Origin: JAEUIZ01 sp046155605 | Lineage (GTDB): Bacteria > Planctomycetota > Phycisphaerae > Phycisphaerales > UBA1924 | Reading direction: 5' to 3' | Length of the DNA stretch: 16,277 nucleotides | NCBI GenBank assembly: GCA_046155605.1 | Contig: JBJXFQ010000120.1 | Coordinates: forward strand, 1 to 16,277 | Part shown: piece after piece, positions 6,717 to 14,004 of the stretch | Position numbering within the stretch: the first letter of the stretch is position 1 | Layout of the letters: each line of letters begins with the position of its first letter | Translations under genes and position numbers: made by a program | Notes under the pieces: generated by a model | What the model was told of the DNA's origin: nothing | What the model saw: only the letters and a program-made list of their open reading frames with translations | Database searches by the model: none

Positions 6717-8492
6717 ATGTCCCATTCGCCAGCCATCAATGCCGTCATCGACCTCATCTCGCGTGGCGCGGACGACCAGGCGCTTGCTCGGCTCGGTGCC
6801 ATCCTCCGTCGTCAGCCCGACGACCCGCACGCCCACAACCTGATGAGCGCGCTCCTGACGCGCCGTCGCCAGATCGAGCCCGCCCTCTTCCACGCTCGCC
6901 GCGCCGCCGATCTCGTCCCCAACGAGCCCAACCTTCTTGTCACGCTCGGTAACCTGCTGCTCTTGAGCGGCGACCGCCCGCGCGGCCTCGAAAGCCTGCG
7001 GCGAGCGCGCGCCATCGCCCCCGCCGCACCCATGCCGCGCATCGAACTGGCCAAGGCCCACTTCGCGGCCCAGGACTTCGCCGGCGGGATCGAGGAATGC
7101 CGCGAGTCGATTGCTGCGGGCGTTGAGCATCCGCACTTGCATCAACTGCTCTCGGCGACGCAACTGGCAATGGGGCACGCCGCCGACGCGTGCGCGACGC
7201 TTCGCGAGGCGATCCGCCGGCATCCGCGCGTGCCGTCGCTGCGCTCGCATCTGGCATTCAGCCTGAACTATGACGACGTCGCGAGCGACGCCGACCTCTT
7301 CGCGGCGCACCGCGAGTATGGCGAGTTGCTCGAGGCGCTCGTGCCGTCGCCGCCGCGCCGCGTGCTCGATCCCGATTCGGATCGTCGGCTGCGGCTGGGG
7401 TTTCTGTCGCCCGATCTGCGCGAGCACGCGGTGGGTTTTTTCGCCGAGCCGCTGATCGTCGCGCTCGACCGCGACCGCTTCGAGATCACCTGCTTCCACA
7501 CCGGTCCCAGCACCGACGCGGCCTCGGAGCGGATCAAGGCGAGCGGTGTGGCGTGGCGCGAGGTGAGGCGGCTCGACGCGCGGGCTCTCGCCGAGGCCAT
7601 CGCCCGCGACCGGATCGACGTGCTCGTCGAGCTCTCGGGTCACACCGAGGGCCATCGGCTCGAGGCGATGCACCTGCGGCTCGCCGCGGTGCAGGCGACG
7701 TACCTGGGCTACGCGAACACGACGGGCGTCAAGGCGATCGACCTGCGCCTCGTCGATTCGCAAACCGACCCGACCGACGCGAACGCGACGGAGCGGCTCG
7801 TGCGGCTCGATCCGTGCTTCGTGTGCTATCGCCCGCCGCACGATCTGCCGCCGATCGGCCCGGTGCCGCTCGATCGGCGATTTCTCTCGACCTCGGCGAT
7901 GGCCAAGATCGGGCCTCGGGCGCTCGAACTCTGGGCGCGCGTGCTTGCCGCCTCGCCGGGCTCGACCCTCACCATCAAGAACCGCGTCGCGCTGCAAGAG
8001 TCCGTCCGGGCGCGAGTCCTAGCCGCCATGGCCGCTCGCGGCATCACGGCCGATCGCATCGCCTTCGCCGATTTCTCGCCCTCGGTCGCCGAGCACCTCG
8101 CCGAGGTTTCGCGCGCGAACATCGTGCTCGACACCACGCCCTACGCCGGCACGACGAGTACCTGCGAGGCGCTCACGATGGGCGTGCCGGTGGTCTCGCT
8201 CGTGGGCACGCGACACGCCGGTCGCGTCGGGCTCTCGCTGCTCCGTGCGGCGGGCGTGGGCGAGCTGGCCGCCGCCGACGAGCCCGGCTTTGTCGCCACG
8301 GCGGCGCGGCTCATGGACGATCGCGCCTGGCTCGGCGAACTCCGCAGCACGCTCCGCGGTCGCGTGCTCTCGGGCACGCTCGGCGACGCCGCGGCCCACG
8401 CCCGACGATTTGAGGCCGCCATCCGCGAGGCCTGGCGGGAGGCCGTCAAGCACGCGGCACCTGGAACACCCGGCCCAGGATCCGCTGCATAG
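6717..8492 (+). CDS. TPR protein with O-GlcNAc-transferase-like (SPINDLY/GT41) glycosyltransferase domain
   Basis: The product has 591 residues. Residues about 5-205 are helical TPR-type repeats (for example LVTLGNLLLLSGDRPRGLES). The catalytic part begins near 224 with RLRLGFLSPDLREHAVGFF, the bacterial OGT opening with its conserved His237. It continues with DVLVELSGHTEGHRLEAMHL (301-320), AAVQATYLGYANTTG (323-337), MAKIGPRALELWARVLAASPGS (395-416; Lys397 aligns with the catalytic lysine of OGT), DTTPYAGTTSTCEALTMGVPVV (472-493; the sugar-nucleotide loop) and HAGRVGLSLL (500-509). It would transfer a sugar from a nucleotide donor to protein; donor and target are unknown. The usual FNN just before the AKI block is replaced by STSA. 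I use the ATG at 6717 because the frame upstream (from 6615) has a codon pattern unlike coding sequence. The next gene follows after 41 bp. Confidence 0.9.
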   Translation: MSHSPAINAVIDLISRGADDQALARLGAILRRQPDDPHAHNLMSALLTRRRQIEPALFHARRAADLVPNEPNLLVTLGNLLLLSGDRPRGLESLRRARAIAPAAPMPRIELAKAHFAAQDFAGGIEECRESIAAGVEHPHLHQLLSATQLAMGHAADACATLREAIRRHPRVPSLRSHLAFSLNYDDVASDADLFAAHREYGELLEALVPSPPRRVLDPDSDRRLRLGFLSPDLREHAVGFFAEPLIVALDRDRFEITCFHTGPSTDAASERIKASGVAWREVRRLDARALAEAIARDRIDVLVELSGHTEGHRLEAMHLRLAAVQATYLGYANTTGVKAIDLRLVDSQTDPTDANATERLVRLDPCFVCYRPPHDLPPIGPVPLDRRFLSTSAMAKIGPRALELWARVLAASPGSTLTIKNRVALQESVRARVLAAMAARGITADRIAFADFSPSVAEHLAEVSRANIVLDTTPYAGTTSTCEALTMGVPVVSLVGTRHAGRVGLSLLRAAGVGELAAADEPGFVATAARLMDDRAWLGELRSTLRGRVLSGTLGDAAAHARRFEAAIREAWREAVKHAAPGTPGPGSAA

Positions 8493-8521
8493 CTCCGCCC
8501 CTTCGACTTCACCCACGGCTG

Positions 8522-8533
8522 TACAATCGCCTC
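8522..8533 (+). promoter_or_regulatory. Possible promoter for leaderless pyrB
   Basis: TACAAT (8522-8527) matches the -10 consensus at five of six bases and ends six bases before the GTG at 8534, so transcription would begin on or next to the start codon. No Shine-Dalgarno sequence precedes either candidate start. A matching -35 at 17 bp is not seen; TTCGAC at 8502 is only 14 bp away. Confidence 0.35.
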
Positions 8534-9559
8534 GTGACGCTCGCCATGAGCCAAACTCCGCCCGCCGCCGCTCCTGCCGCGAGCCGTTGGAATCGTCGGC
8601 ACCTGCTCGCGCTGGCCGATCTCTCCGCCGCGGAACTTCGCACGCTCCTGCGCGCCGCCGCGGCCTATGTGCCCGTGGCCACGCGCCCCGAGACCGACAC
8701 GCAGGAACTCGCCGGGCGTGCCGTCGCCACGCTGTTCTTCGAGGATTCCACCCGCACCCGCACGAGTTTCACGCTCGCGGCCCGCCGGCTCGGCGCGACG
8801 GTCGTCGATCTCTCGTCCGGTTCGTCGTCCGTCAACAAGGGCGAGTCGCTGCTCGACACCGCCCGCACCATCGAGGCCCAGGGCGTCTCCGCGATGGTGG
8901 TGCGCACCAAGCAAGCCGGCGCGGCAGCGCTCGTCGCCCGCGGCGTCGGATGCGCCGTCCTCAATGCCGGCGACGGCCGCCACGAGCACCCGACGCAGGG
9001 CCTGCTCGATCTGCTCACCCTCGCCGAGGCGCACGGAAGGCTCGATGCGTTCGACCTCGCGGGCCTGACGCTCGCGATCGTGGGCGATGTCGTGAACTCG
9101 CGCGTGGCGCGGTCCGCCATCGCCGGCGCGACGGCCCTTGGCGCGCGCGTCGTCTGCGTCGGGCCGCCCGGGCTCGCGCCTGCGTCGCTCGCGGCGCTGG
9201 GCCGGCAGGGGGAGCGGCAGGCCGGGTGCGAAGTCTCTCCCGATCTCGACGCCGTCCTCCCCGCCGCTGACGCCGTGATGATGCTGCGTGTGCAGTTTGA
9301 GCGGCACGAGGGCAAGCCCGACGAGCCGCTGCGCTCCGCCAGCGTGCCCTCGCCGCGCGAGTTCCGCACGCTCTACGGCCTCTCCGAGGCCCGCGCCGAG
9401 CGTCTGAAACCGGGCGCGATCGTCATGCACCCCGGACCCATGAATCGCGGGCTCGAGATCGACGGCACCGTCGCCGACGGCCCGCGCTCGGTCATCCTCC
9501 GGCAGGTCTCGCGCGGCGTCGCCGTGCGAATGGCCACCCTCCGACTCTGCGTCGGCTGA
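8534..9559 (+). CDS. pyrB: Aspartate carbamoyltransferase, catalytic subunit
   Basis: It joins carbamoyl phosphate and aspartate to N-carbamoyl-aspartate, the committed step of pyrimidine synthesis in the cytoplasm. Length from GTG 8534 is 341 residues (337 from ATG 8546), slightly above the usual 305-320 because of an Ala/Pro-rich start. Numbering from the ATG: FFEDSTRTRTSF (64-75) is the carbamoyl-phosphate loop, VNKGES (96-101) the 80s-type loop lysine from the neighbouring subunit, HEHPTQGLLD (146-155) the active-site His-Pro-Thr-Gln, GDVVNSRVARS (180-190) the aspartate-domain opening, MLRVQFER (246-253) the aspartate-binding arginine, and HPGPMNRG (295-302) the closing Pro loop. All key residues are present. 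There is no pyrI regulatory subunit nearby, so allosteric control of the E. coli type is not supported. It is followed 17 bp later by gmk. Confidence 0.96.
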   Translation: MTLAMSQTPPAAAPAASRWNRRHLLALADLSAAELRTLLRAAAAYVPVATRPETDTQELAGRAVATLFFEDSTRTRTSFTLAARRLGATVVDLSSGSSSVNKGESLLDTARTIEAQGVSAMVVRTKQAGAAALVARGVGCAVLNAGDGRHEHPTQGLLDLLTLAEAHGRLDAFDLAGLTLAIVGDVVNSRVARSAIAGATALGARVVCVGPPGLAPASLAALGRQGERQAGCEVSPDLDAVLPAADAVMMLRVQFERHEGKPDEPLRSASVPSPREFRTLYGLSEARAERLKPGAIVMHPGPMNRGLEIDGTVADGPRSVILRQVSRGVAVRMATLRLCVG

Positions 9560-9576
9560 ACCACAACCCACCCCCC

Positions 9577-10200
9577 ATGACCTCCGACCCGTCGATGCAC
9601 CGCCTCCCCACCGACACCGACGACGGGATGGTCCTCATCATCAGCGGGCCTTCGGGCGTCGGCAAGACCACTATCACCCGCGGCGTCGAGCGGTCGATCC
9701 CCGATGCCGTCTTCAGCGTCTCGGTCACGACGCGGCAGCGGACGCCCGCCGACGTCGAGGGCGTCGATTATCACTTCGTGGATGATGCCGAGTTCGAGCG
9801 CATGCGGGCCGGGGGCGAGTTGCTCGAATCCGCGGGGATCTACGGCAAGAAGTATGGCACGCCGCGGCGCTGGGTCGAGGAGCAGCGTCGGCGCGGGCGG
9901 CTGGTGATTCTTGAGATTGATGTGCAGGGCGCGATCCAGGTTCGCCGGGCCGTGCCCGATGCGTTCGGGCTCTACATTCTGCCGCCGGACGAGGCGACGC
10001 TGCTCGAGCGGCTGCGCTGCCGCAAGCGCGAGGACGAGGCGGCGATCGCGCGGCGATTTGAGGCCGCGAAGAAGGAGATCGCCGATGCGCGGGCGTCGGG
10101 CGTCTATGCGCGATTCCTCGTCAACCGCGAGGTGCATCCGACGATCGACGAGGCAATCGCGCTCGTGAGCGCGGAGCGAGAGCGGCGATCGGGACGGTAA
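9577..10200 (+). CDS. gmk: Guanylate kinase
   Basis: It phosphorylates GMP (and dGMP) to GDP with ATP, in the cytoplasm. The 207-residue length is typical for the family. The P-loop GPSGVGKT is at 24-31, the GMP-binding block SVTTRQRTPADVEGVDYHFV at 49-68, YGKKYGTPRRWV at 89-100, LEIDVQGA at 112-119 (the Walker-B-like Asp) and the LID arginines RLRCRKREDEAAIARRF at 145-161. An extension of about 17 residues precedes the first strand; an internal ATG at position 18 (MVLIISGPSG) is another possible start, but the first ATG lies close behind pyrB. No Shine-Dalgarno sequence is visible before 9577, so translation may be coupled to pyrB, 17 bp upstream. The gene has no rpoZ or coaBC neighbour, which is where gmk is often found. 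Confidence 0.96.
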   Translation: MTSDPSMHRLPTDTDDGMVLIISGPSGVGKTTITRGVERSIPDAVFSVSVTTRQRTPADVEGVDYHFVDDAEFERMRAGGELLESAGIYGKKYGTPRRWVEEQRRRGRLVILEIDVQGAIQVRRAVPDAFGLYILPPDEATLLERLRCRKREDEAAIARRFEAAKKEIADARASGVYARFLVNREVHPTIDEAIALVSAERERRSGR

Positions 10201-10243
10201 CCGGCGAGCGCCGCCCGCGTACCATCCAGCCCCGGAGCACCAC

Positions 10244-10696
10244 ATGCCCGTCTTCCGTCCCGACCCCTATCCCGCGATGAACTTCGAGGTCGTGATCGAG
10301 GGCGTCTCCGAGGATTCCCGCGGTGTCAAGGGCACGTTTTCCGAGGTCAGCGGCCTCGACGCCTCGATCGACGTCATCGAGTATCGCACCGGCGGCGAGG
10401 ACATCACCGTCCGCAAACTGCCCGGGCTCCGCAAGTTCACCAACATCACGCTCAAGCGCGGCGTCATCGGCGACCCCACGCTCTGGAACTGGCTCCGCGA
10501 CGCGATGCGCGGCAACGTCCGCCGGGCCGACGGCTCGATCACGCTCCTCGACGAGTCGCGGCAGGCCGTCATGCGATGGAACTTCTATCGCGGCTGGCCA
10601 TGTAAGATCGAAGGCCCGCGTCTGAACGCCAAGACCAACGAGGTGGCGATCGAGACGCTCGAGATCACGCACGAGGGGCTTGAACTCGTGGAGTAG
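10244..10696 (+). CDS. Tail-tube protein of the T4 gp19 / contractile injection system family
   Basis: This family builds the inner tube of phage tails and of phage-derived contractile injection systems. The 150-residue length is typical. Diagnostic stretches: YPAMNFEVVIEG (9-20), TFSEVSGLDA (31-40), EYRTGGEDITVRKLPGL (46-62), KFTNITLKRGVIGDPTLWNW (64-83), RWNFYRGWPCKIEGPRLNA (111-129) and NEVAIETLEITHEG (132-145), together a near-complete match to the consensus I know for this family. GGAG six bases before the ATG is a good ribosome binding site. It sits 43 bp after gmk on the same strand. No sheath, baseplate, spike or ATPase gene is in the window, so either the remaining parts are elsewhere or this copy has another use. 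Confidence 0.93.
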   Translation: MPVFRPDPYPAMNFEVVIEGVSEDSRGVKGTFSEVSGLDASIDVIEYRTGGEDITVRKLPGLRKFTNITLKRGVIGDPTLWNWLRDAMRGNVRRADGSITLLDESRQAVMRWNFYRGWPCKIEGPRLNAKTNEVAIETLEITHEGLELVE

Positions 10697-10728
10697 CCGC
10701 GACGCGGCATTGGAAACCGAGATCGCTC

Positions 10729-11190
10729 ATGGCATCGAGCCCTACGCCGACCCGACGTGCCGCAGCCGCGAAACCCAAGGCGGAGCAGCCACCGCGCGCC
10801 GAATCGCCAGCCAGGGCCGCGCGCGTGATTCTCGACGTCGATTGCGACGATGCACGGCTCTACCTCGTCCTCGCCAACATCGGGAGCGAGATCGCGCTCG
10901 ACGTGAAGGTCCGTTTCACCCCCGACTTGCGCGGCCTGGGTGGCGAGGCCGTCATCTCCGACCTCCGCATCTTCCGCGGCCTCGGCCTGCTCCGCCCCGG
11001 CAAGCAGGTCCGCATCTTCTGGGATTCCGCGCCGCTCCTCTTCGCGCGACGCGGCGGCACGAAGTTCGTCGCCGACCTCACCTGGCGCGACGAACACGGC
11101 AGCAAGCACGCGTCAACGTACAAGCACGACGCGGGGGTCTATCGGGATCTTCCCGTGGACCTGCTGAGACGTTCGATCGATGCATCCTAG
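10729..11190 (+). CDS. Small beta-rich protein of unknown function, behind the tube gene
   Basis: The product has 153 residues. Residues 1-30 are an Ala/Pro/Lys-rich, probably disordered start without a signal peptide, so it is likely cytoplasmic. Residues 33-145 form a strand-rich domain: ARLYLVLANIGSEIALDVKV, then ISDLRIFRGLGLLRPGKQVR and IFWDSAPLLF, then FVADLTWRDEHG. The order 'LANIG..A.DV.V', 'L.PGKQ.R.FWDSA', 'V.DLTW.D..G' resembles an immunoglobulin-like sandwich domain that I recall in uncharacterised bacterial proteins; I cannot name a family with certainty. The ATG is 32 bp after the tube gene, with only a weak GGAAA upstream. Co-transcription with the tube gene is likely. It converges with ftsH, whose stop is only 22 bp away. 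Confidence 0.8.
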   Translation: MASSPTPTRRAAAAKPKAEQPPRAESPARAARVILDVDCDDARLYLVLANIGSEIALDVKVRFTPDLRGLGGEAVISDLRIFRGLGLLRPGKQVRIFWDSAPLLFARRGGTKFVADLTWRDEHGSKHASTYKHDAGVYRDLPVDLLRRSIDAS

Positions 11191-11212
11191 ACGCGGCGGT
11201 TGAGCGCGCGGA

Positions 11213-13261
11213 TCACGCCGGCTTCGGCATCGCGCCCGGCGGCAGTTCCGGCTCCGGGCTCGGTGGCACGTCCGACCGCTTCTTCGCCTCACGCGCCAGC
11301 AGTTCGCCCACCGTCGGCTTGTCCACCTTCTCGCCCCGGATCAGGCGATGCACCTCGTCCGCCGAGAGCGTCTCGTACCGCAGCAGGGCCTGCGCCACCG
11401 CCTCGACCCGCTCCCAGTTCTCATGCAGCGCCCGCTCGGCGTCCTTGTACGCCTCGTCCACGATCCGCCGCGTCTCCTCGTCGATGATCTTCGCCGTCTC
11501 GTCGGAGAAGTCGCGCTCGGGCATGAACATCTCGCGCGTGTCCGCCGCGGCATAGCGCACGAACCCCAGCCGCGCCGACATGCCCCATTCCTCGATCATC
11601 GTGCGCGCGATCCGCGTCACCTGCGCGATATCCGCCGCCGCTCCGCTTGAGGCGTCGCCCATCGCGCGCTGCTCAGCGATCCGCCCCCCGCACGCCACCC
11701 GCAACGACGCCGAAAGCCACTTGAGCCCGTAGCCCATGCGGTCCTTCTCGGGCAGGCTGAAGGTCGCGCCGCCCGCGGCCCCGCGCGGGATGATCGTCAC
11801 CTTGTGCAAGGGGTCGGCATCCGGCAAGAGCGCCTGGAGCACCGCGTGCCCCGCCTCGTGATACGCCACCAGTTTGTTCTCTTCCTTCTCGCGCACCCGG
11901 CTCTTCTTCGACCGCCCGAACTTCACCTTGTCGCGGGCCTCCTCCAGGTCGTCCTGCTCGACGAAGTCCTTGTTCTGCATCGTCGCCGCGATCGCCGCCT
12001 CGTTGATGATCGCCGCGAGGTCCGCGCCGCTGAACATGGGCGTGCCGCGCGCGATCCGCTCGAGGTCAACCTTCGGACCCAGCTTCACTTTCTTCGCGTG
12101 GACCTGCAGGATCTCGAGCCGGCCCTTCAGGTCCGGCAGTGGCACGGTGATCTGCCGATCGAAGCGACCGGGGCGGATCAGTGCCGGGTCGAGCACGTCG
12201 GGCCGGTTCGTTGCTGCCACCACGATCACCCCGTCTGTCGTGGCGAAGCCGTCCATCTCGACGAGGATCGCGTTGAGCGTCTGCTCGCGCTCGTCGTGTC
12301 CGCCCGTGGTAAATCCGCCCCCGCGGCGACGGCCCACCGCATCAATCTCATCGAGGAAGATAATGCATGGCGAGCTCTCTTTCGCCTGCTTGAACAGGTC
12401 GCGCACGCGCGACGCGCCGACGCCAACGAACATCTCGACGAAGTCCGACCCCGAGATGCTGAAAAAGGGCACGTCGGCCTCGCCCGCGATCGCCTTGGCC
12501 AGCAGCGTCTTGCCGCACCCCGGCTCGCCCACCAGCAGCACGCCGCGCGGGATGCGTCCGCCCAGCTTCGTGAACTTCTTGGGGTTTTTCAGGAACTCGA
12601 TGATCTCGGTGACCTCTTCCTTCGCCTCGTCGATCCCGGCGACGTCGGCAAAGGTGATCCCCGTCATCTCCTTGTTCATCATCCGGTGGCGGCTCTTGCC
12701 AAAGCTTCCCAGCATGCCCCCGCCCACGCTCGCGTTCCGCAGGCCGCGCGAGACGATCCAGAACACCAGCATGATGAGCAGGAACGGCCCGAACCAATAC
12801 AGCATCGGAACCCAGCCCGGCGTCGGACGGCTCTTGGCCCGGCCCTCGGTGATCTTCAGCACCTCTTCGACGATCGGCTTGGCCGTCGCCGTGTTCAGAT
12901 CGATCACCCGCAGCGTCCGCGTGTTCGAGTCGCCCGCCGGCGTCTGGTACGCGCGCACGGAGTCATCGCGAATCTCGACCGTGTCCCCCTCGATGCGGCC
13001 CTGCGACCAGAGCATCCGGAACTGCTCGAGCGTGATCTGTTGCCCGCGCGGCGCGGTGTTGAAAATCGTGAAGAGCAGCACCGCCGCCAGCACGATCGTC
13101 GCTACGCCGAAGAGTCCCCGGCTCGGCGGGACGCCCGGCGCACCCGGCCGCTTCGGGGGCTCCTGCCCACCGCCCGCCGGACGCTGGCGCGAATCACGAC
13201 CGTTCGACGCGGCAAACCGCGCCAGATCCAACCCATCCCCCACCCTGTCACGCTTGGGCAT
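11213..13261 (-). CDS. ftsH: ATP-dependent membrane zinc metalloprotease FtsH
   Basis: It extracts and degrades misassembled membrane proteins and selected cytoplasmic proteins at the inner membrane. The product has 682 residues from ATG 13261; an in-frame ATG at 13282 would add seven. I prefer 13261 because AAGGGA lies seven bases before it. Domains: Arg/Gly/Pro-rich start (1-47), helix at about 50-67, periplasmic region, helix at about 157-173, then AAA+ with Walker A GEPGCGKT (245-252), Walker B IIFLDEID (300-307) and second region of homology ending RPGRFDR (363-369). The protease has HEAGH (468-472) with the third zinc ligand probably Asp544 in GDASSGAAADI. The Walker A is unusual: GEPGCGKT in place of the common GPPGTGKT. 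The C-terminus is Pro-rich. It lies 125 bp downstream of the lptE-like gene on the same strand. Confidence 0.97.
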   Translation of the reverse strand: MPKRDRVGDGLDLARFAASNGRDSRQRPAGGGQEPPKRPGAPGVPPSRGLFGVATIVLAAVLLFTIFNTAPRGQQITLEQFRMLWSQGRIEGDTVEIRDDSVRAYQTPAGDSNTRTLRVIDLNTATAKPIVEEVLKITEGRAKSRPTPGWVPMLYWFGPFLLIMLVFWIVSRGLRNASVGGGMLGSFGKSRHRMMNKEMTGITFADVAGIDEAKEEVTEIIEFLKNPKKFTKLGGRIPRGVLLVGEPGCGKTLLAKAIAGEADVPFFSISGSDFVEMFVGVGASRVRDLFKQAKESSPCIIFLDEIDAVGRRRGGGFTTGGHDEREQTLNAILVEMDGFATTDGVIVVAATNRPDVLDPALIRPGRFDRQITVPLPDLKGRLEILQVHAKKVKLGPKVDLERIARGTPMFSGADLAAIINEAAIAATMQNKDFVEQDDLEEARDKVKFGRSKKSRVREKEENKLVAYHEAGHAVLQALLPDADPLHKVTIIPRGAAGGATFSLPEKDRMGYGLKWLSASLRVACGGRIAEQRAMGDASSGAAADIAQVTRIARTMIEEWGMSARLGFVRYAAADTREMFMPERDFSDETAKIIDEETRRIVDEAYKDAERALHENWERVEAVAQALLRYETLSADEVHRLIRGEKVDKPTVGELLAREAKKRSDVPPSPEPELPPGAMPKPA

Positions 13262-13311
13262 CTCGGCGTCCCTTGGGGCCATCCAGGCCCGCGGGGGCCC
13301 TCATGGCCCCC
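13262..13311 (-). promoter_or_regulatory. ftsH leader with two competing hairpins
   Basis: On the minus strand, stem A pairs GGGGGCC (13311-13305) with GGCCCCC (13299-13293) over a 5-nt loop. Stem B pairs GGGGCCAT (13310-13303) with ATGGCCCC (13282-13275), ending exactly beside the AAGGGA ribosome binding site (13274-13269). The two share the same left arm and exclude each other. This may control ribosome access, but GC-rich DNA forms such pairs easily by chance. Confidence 0.35.
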
Positions 13312-13386
13312 AAACCTCTTCGGCATTCGGCCCAGACGGATTCACGCGCCCACCGCGCACCGCCCGGACCCGGGAACGCTAGGCCA

Positions 13387-14004
13387 TCACCATGCCGCGC
13401 GTAGCTCAGAAACGATCACCCGGGCAAGTTCCTGTACCGACGCGTGGCGTCCCAGGTCAATTCGCTCGTTCGTGGGCCGCGACGCCACGAAAGACTCAAG
13501 CGATTTCACGTTCCGCCGACGCACCAGGAACGTCCCCGTGCGGCCGTCGCGCCAGTCAAAGTCCGCGGTCAGCTCGATCCCGACTTCCTGCACCAGCCCT
13601 GTCGAGCTTGAGGTGGAGAGTTGCCGAAGCTCCGCGCTCGTGATTGATCCCGTCAGCGTCGTCTGCGCCTTCTCCGTCGAAACCACCACCCACCGCGTCG
13701 TCCGCTGGATCTCCTTGATGATCGCGTCGGTCAGATCGGCCTCGATGCCGTGCTGGAACGTGTGATTGTCGAAGATCGGCACGGCGACCGTCCGTACTTG
13801 TTCTGAGCGCGTGGGCGTGAACGAATACCCGCGCGTCGGGTCAGATGAGCAGCCGCCCGGCACAAGCGCGAGGATTGTCATGACCGTCAAGCTCGCTCCA
13901 GCAAGCCGGAGGGTGCACGTTGCATTGACCGATCGCTCGCGCGATCGGCTCAAGAGAGAACCGAGTTCTCGCGCGCAACTTGCCTTGGCGTCGCTCCGAT
14001 TCAT
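13387..14004 (-). CDS. lptE: LptE-like LPS-assembly lipoprotein
   Basis: LptE plugs the LptD barrel that inserts lipopolysaccharide into the outer membrane. The product has 205 residues. The start is long (about 30 residues of charged sequence) before the hydrophobic stretch LAGASLTVMTILALVPGGC, where Cys52 with VPGGC is a weak lipobox. The mature part begins GCSSDPTRGYSF, then VRTVAVPIFDNHTFQHGIEA (70-89), the family's opening strand and helix, and LTDAIIKEIQRTTRWVVVS (91-109). DATL-style strands follow, and an end helix (VQELARVIVSELRAAW). This pattern is typical for planctomycete LptE-like proteins, which are divergent from the E. coli one. The ATG overlaps the BamD-like stop by 4 bp (14001-14004), so they are cotranscribed. 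Identification rests on pattern and context; a general DUF799-type or other small lipoprotein is possible. Confidence 0.7.
   Translation of the reverse strand: MNRSDAKASCARELGSLLSRSRERSVNATCTLRLAGASLTVMTILALVPGGCSSDPTRGYSFTPTRSEQVRTVAVPIFDNHTFQHGIEADLTDAIIKEIQRTTRWVVVSTEKAQTTLTGSITSAELRQLSTSSSTGLVQEVGIELTADFDWRDGRTGTFLVRRRNVKSLESFVASRPTNERIDLGRHASVQELARVIVSELRAAW

Noticed and set aside
8141..9571. Long minus-strand frame opposite pyrB
   Set aside because: The plus strand codes a complete aspartate carbamoyltransferase; the minus frame has only Gly/Arg/Glu/Ala-rich sequence.
11191..11212. Bidirectional terminator between the converging 153-residue gene and ftsH
   Set aside because: The 22-bp gap has no stem of useful length and no T-tract.
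11804..13765. Long plus-strand open frames (over 500 codons) across ftsH
   Set aside because: They are antisense to an unmistakable FtsH with all motifs; their sequence is low-complexity and Arg/His/Ser-rich.
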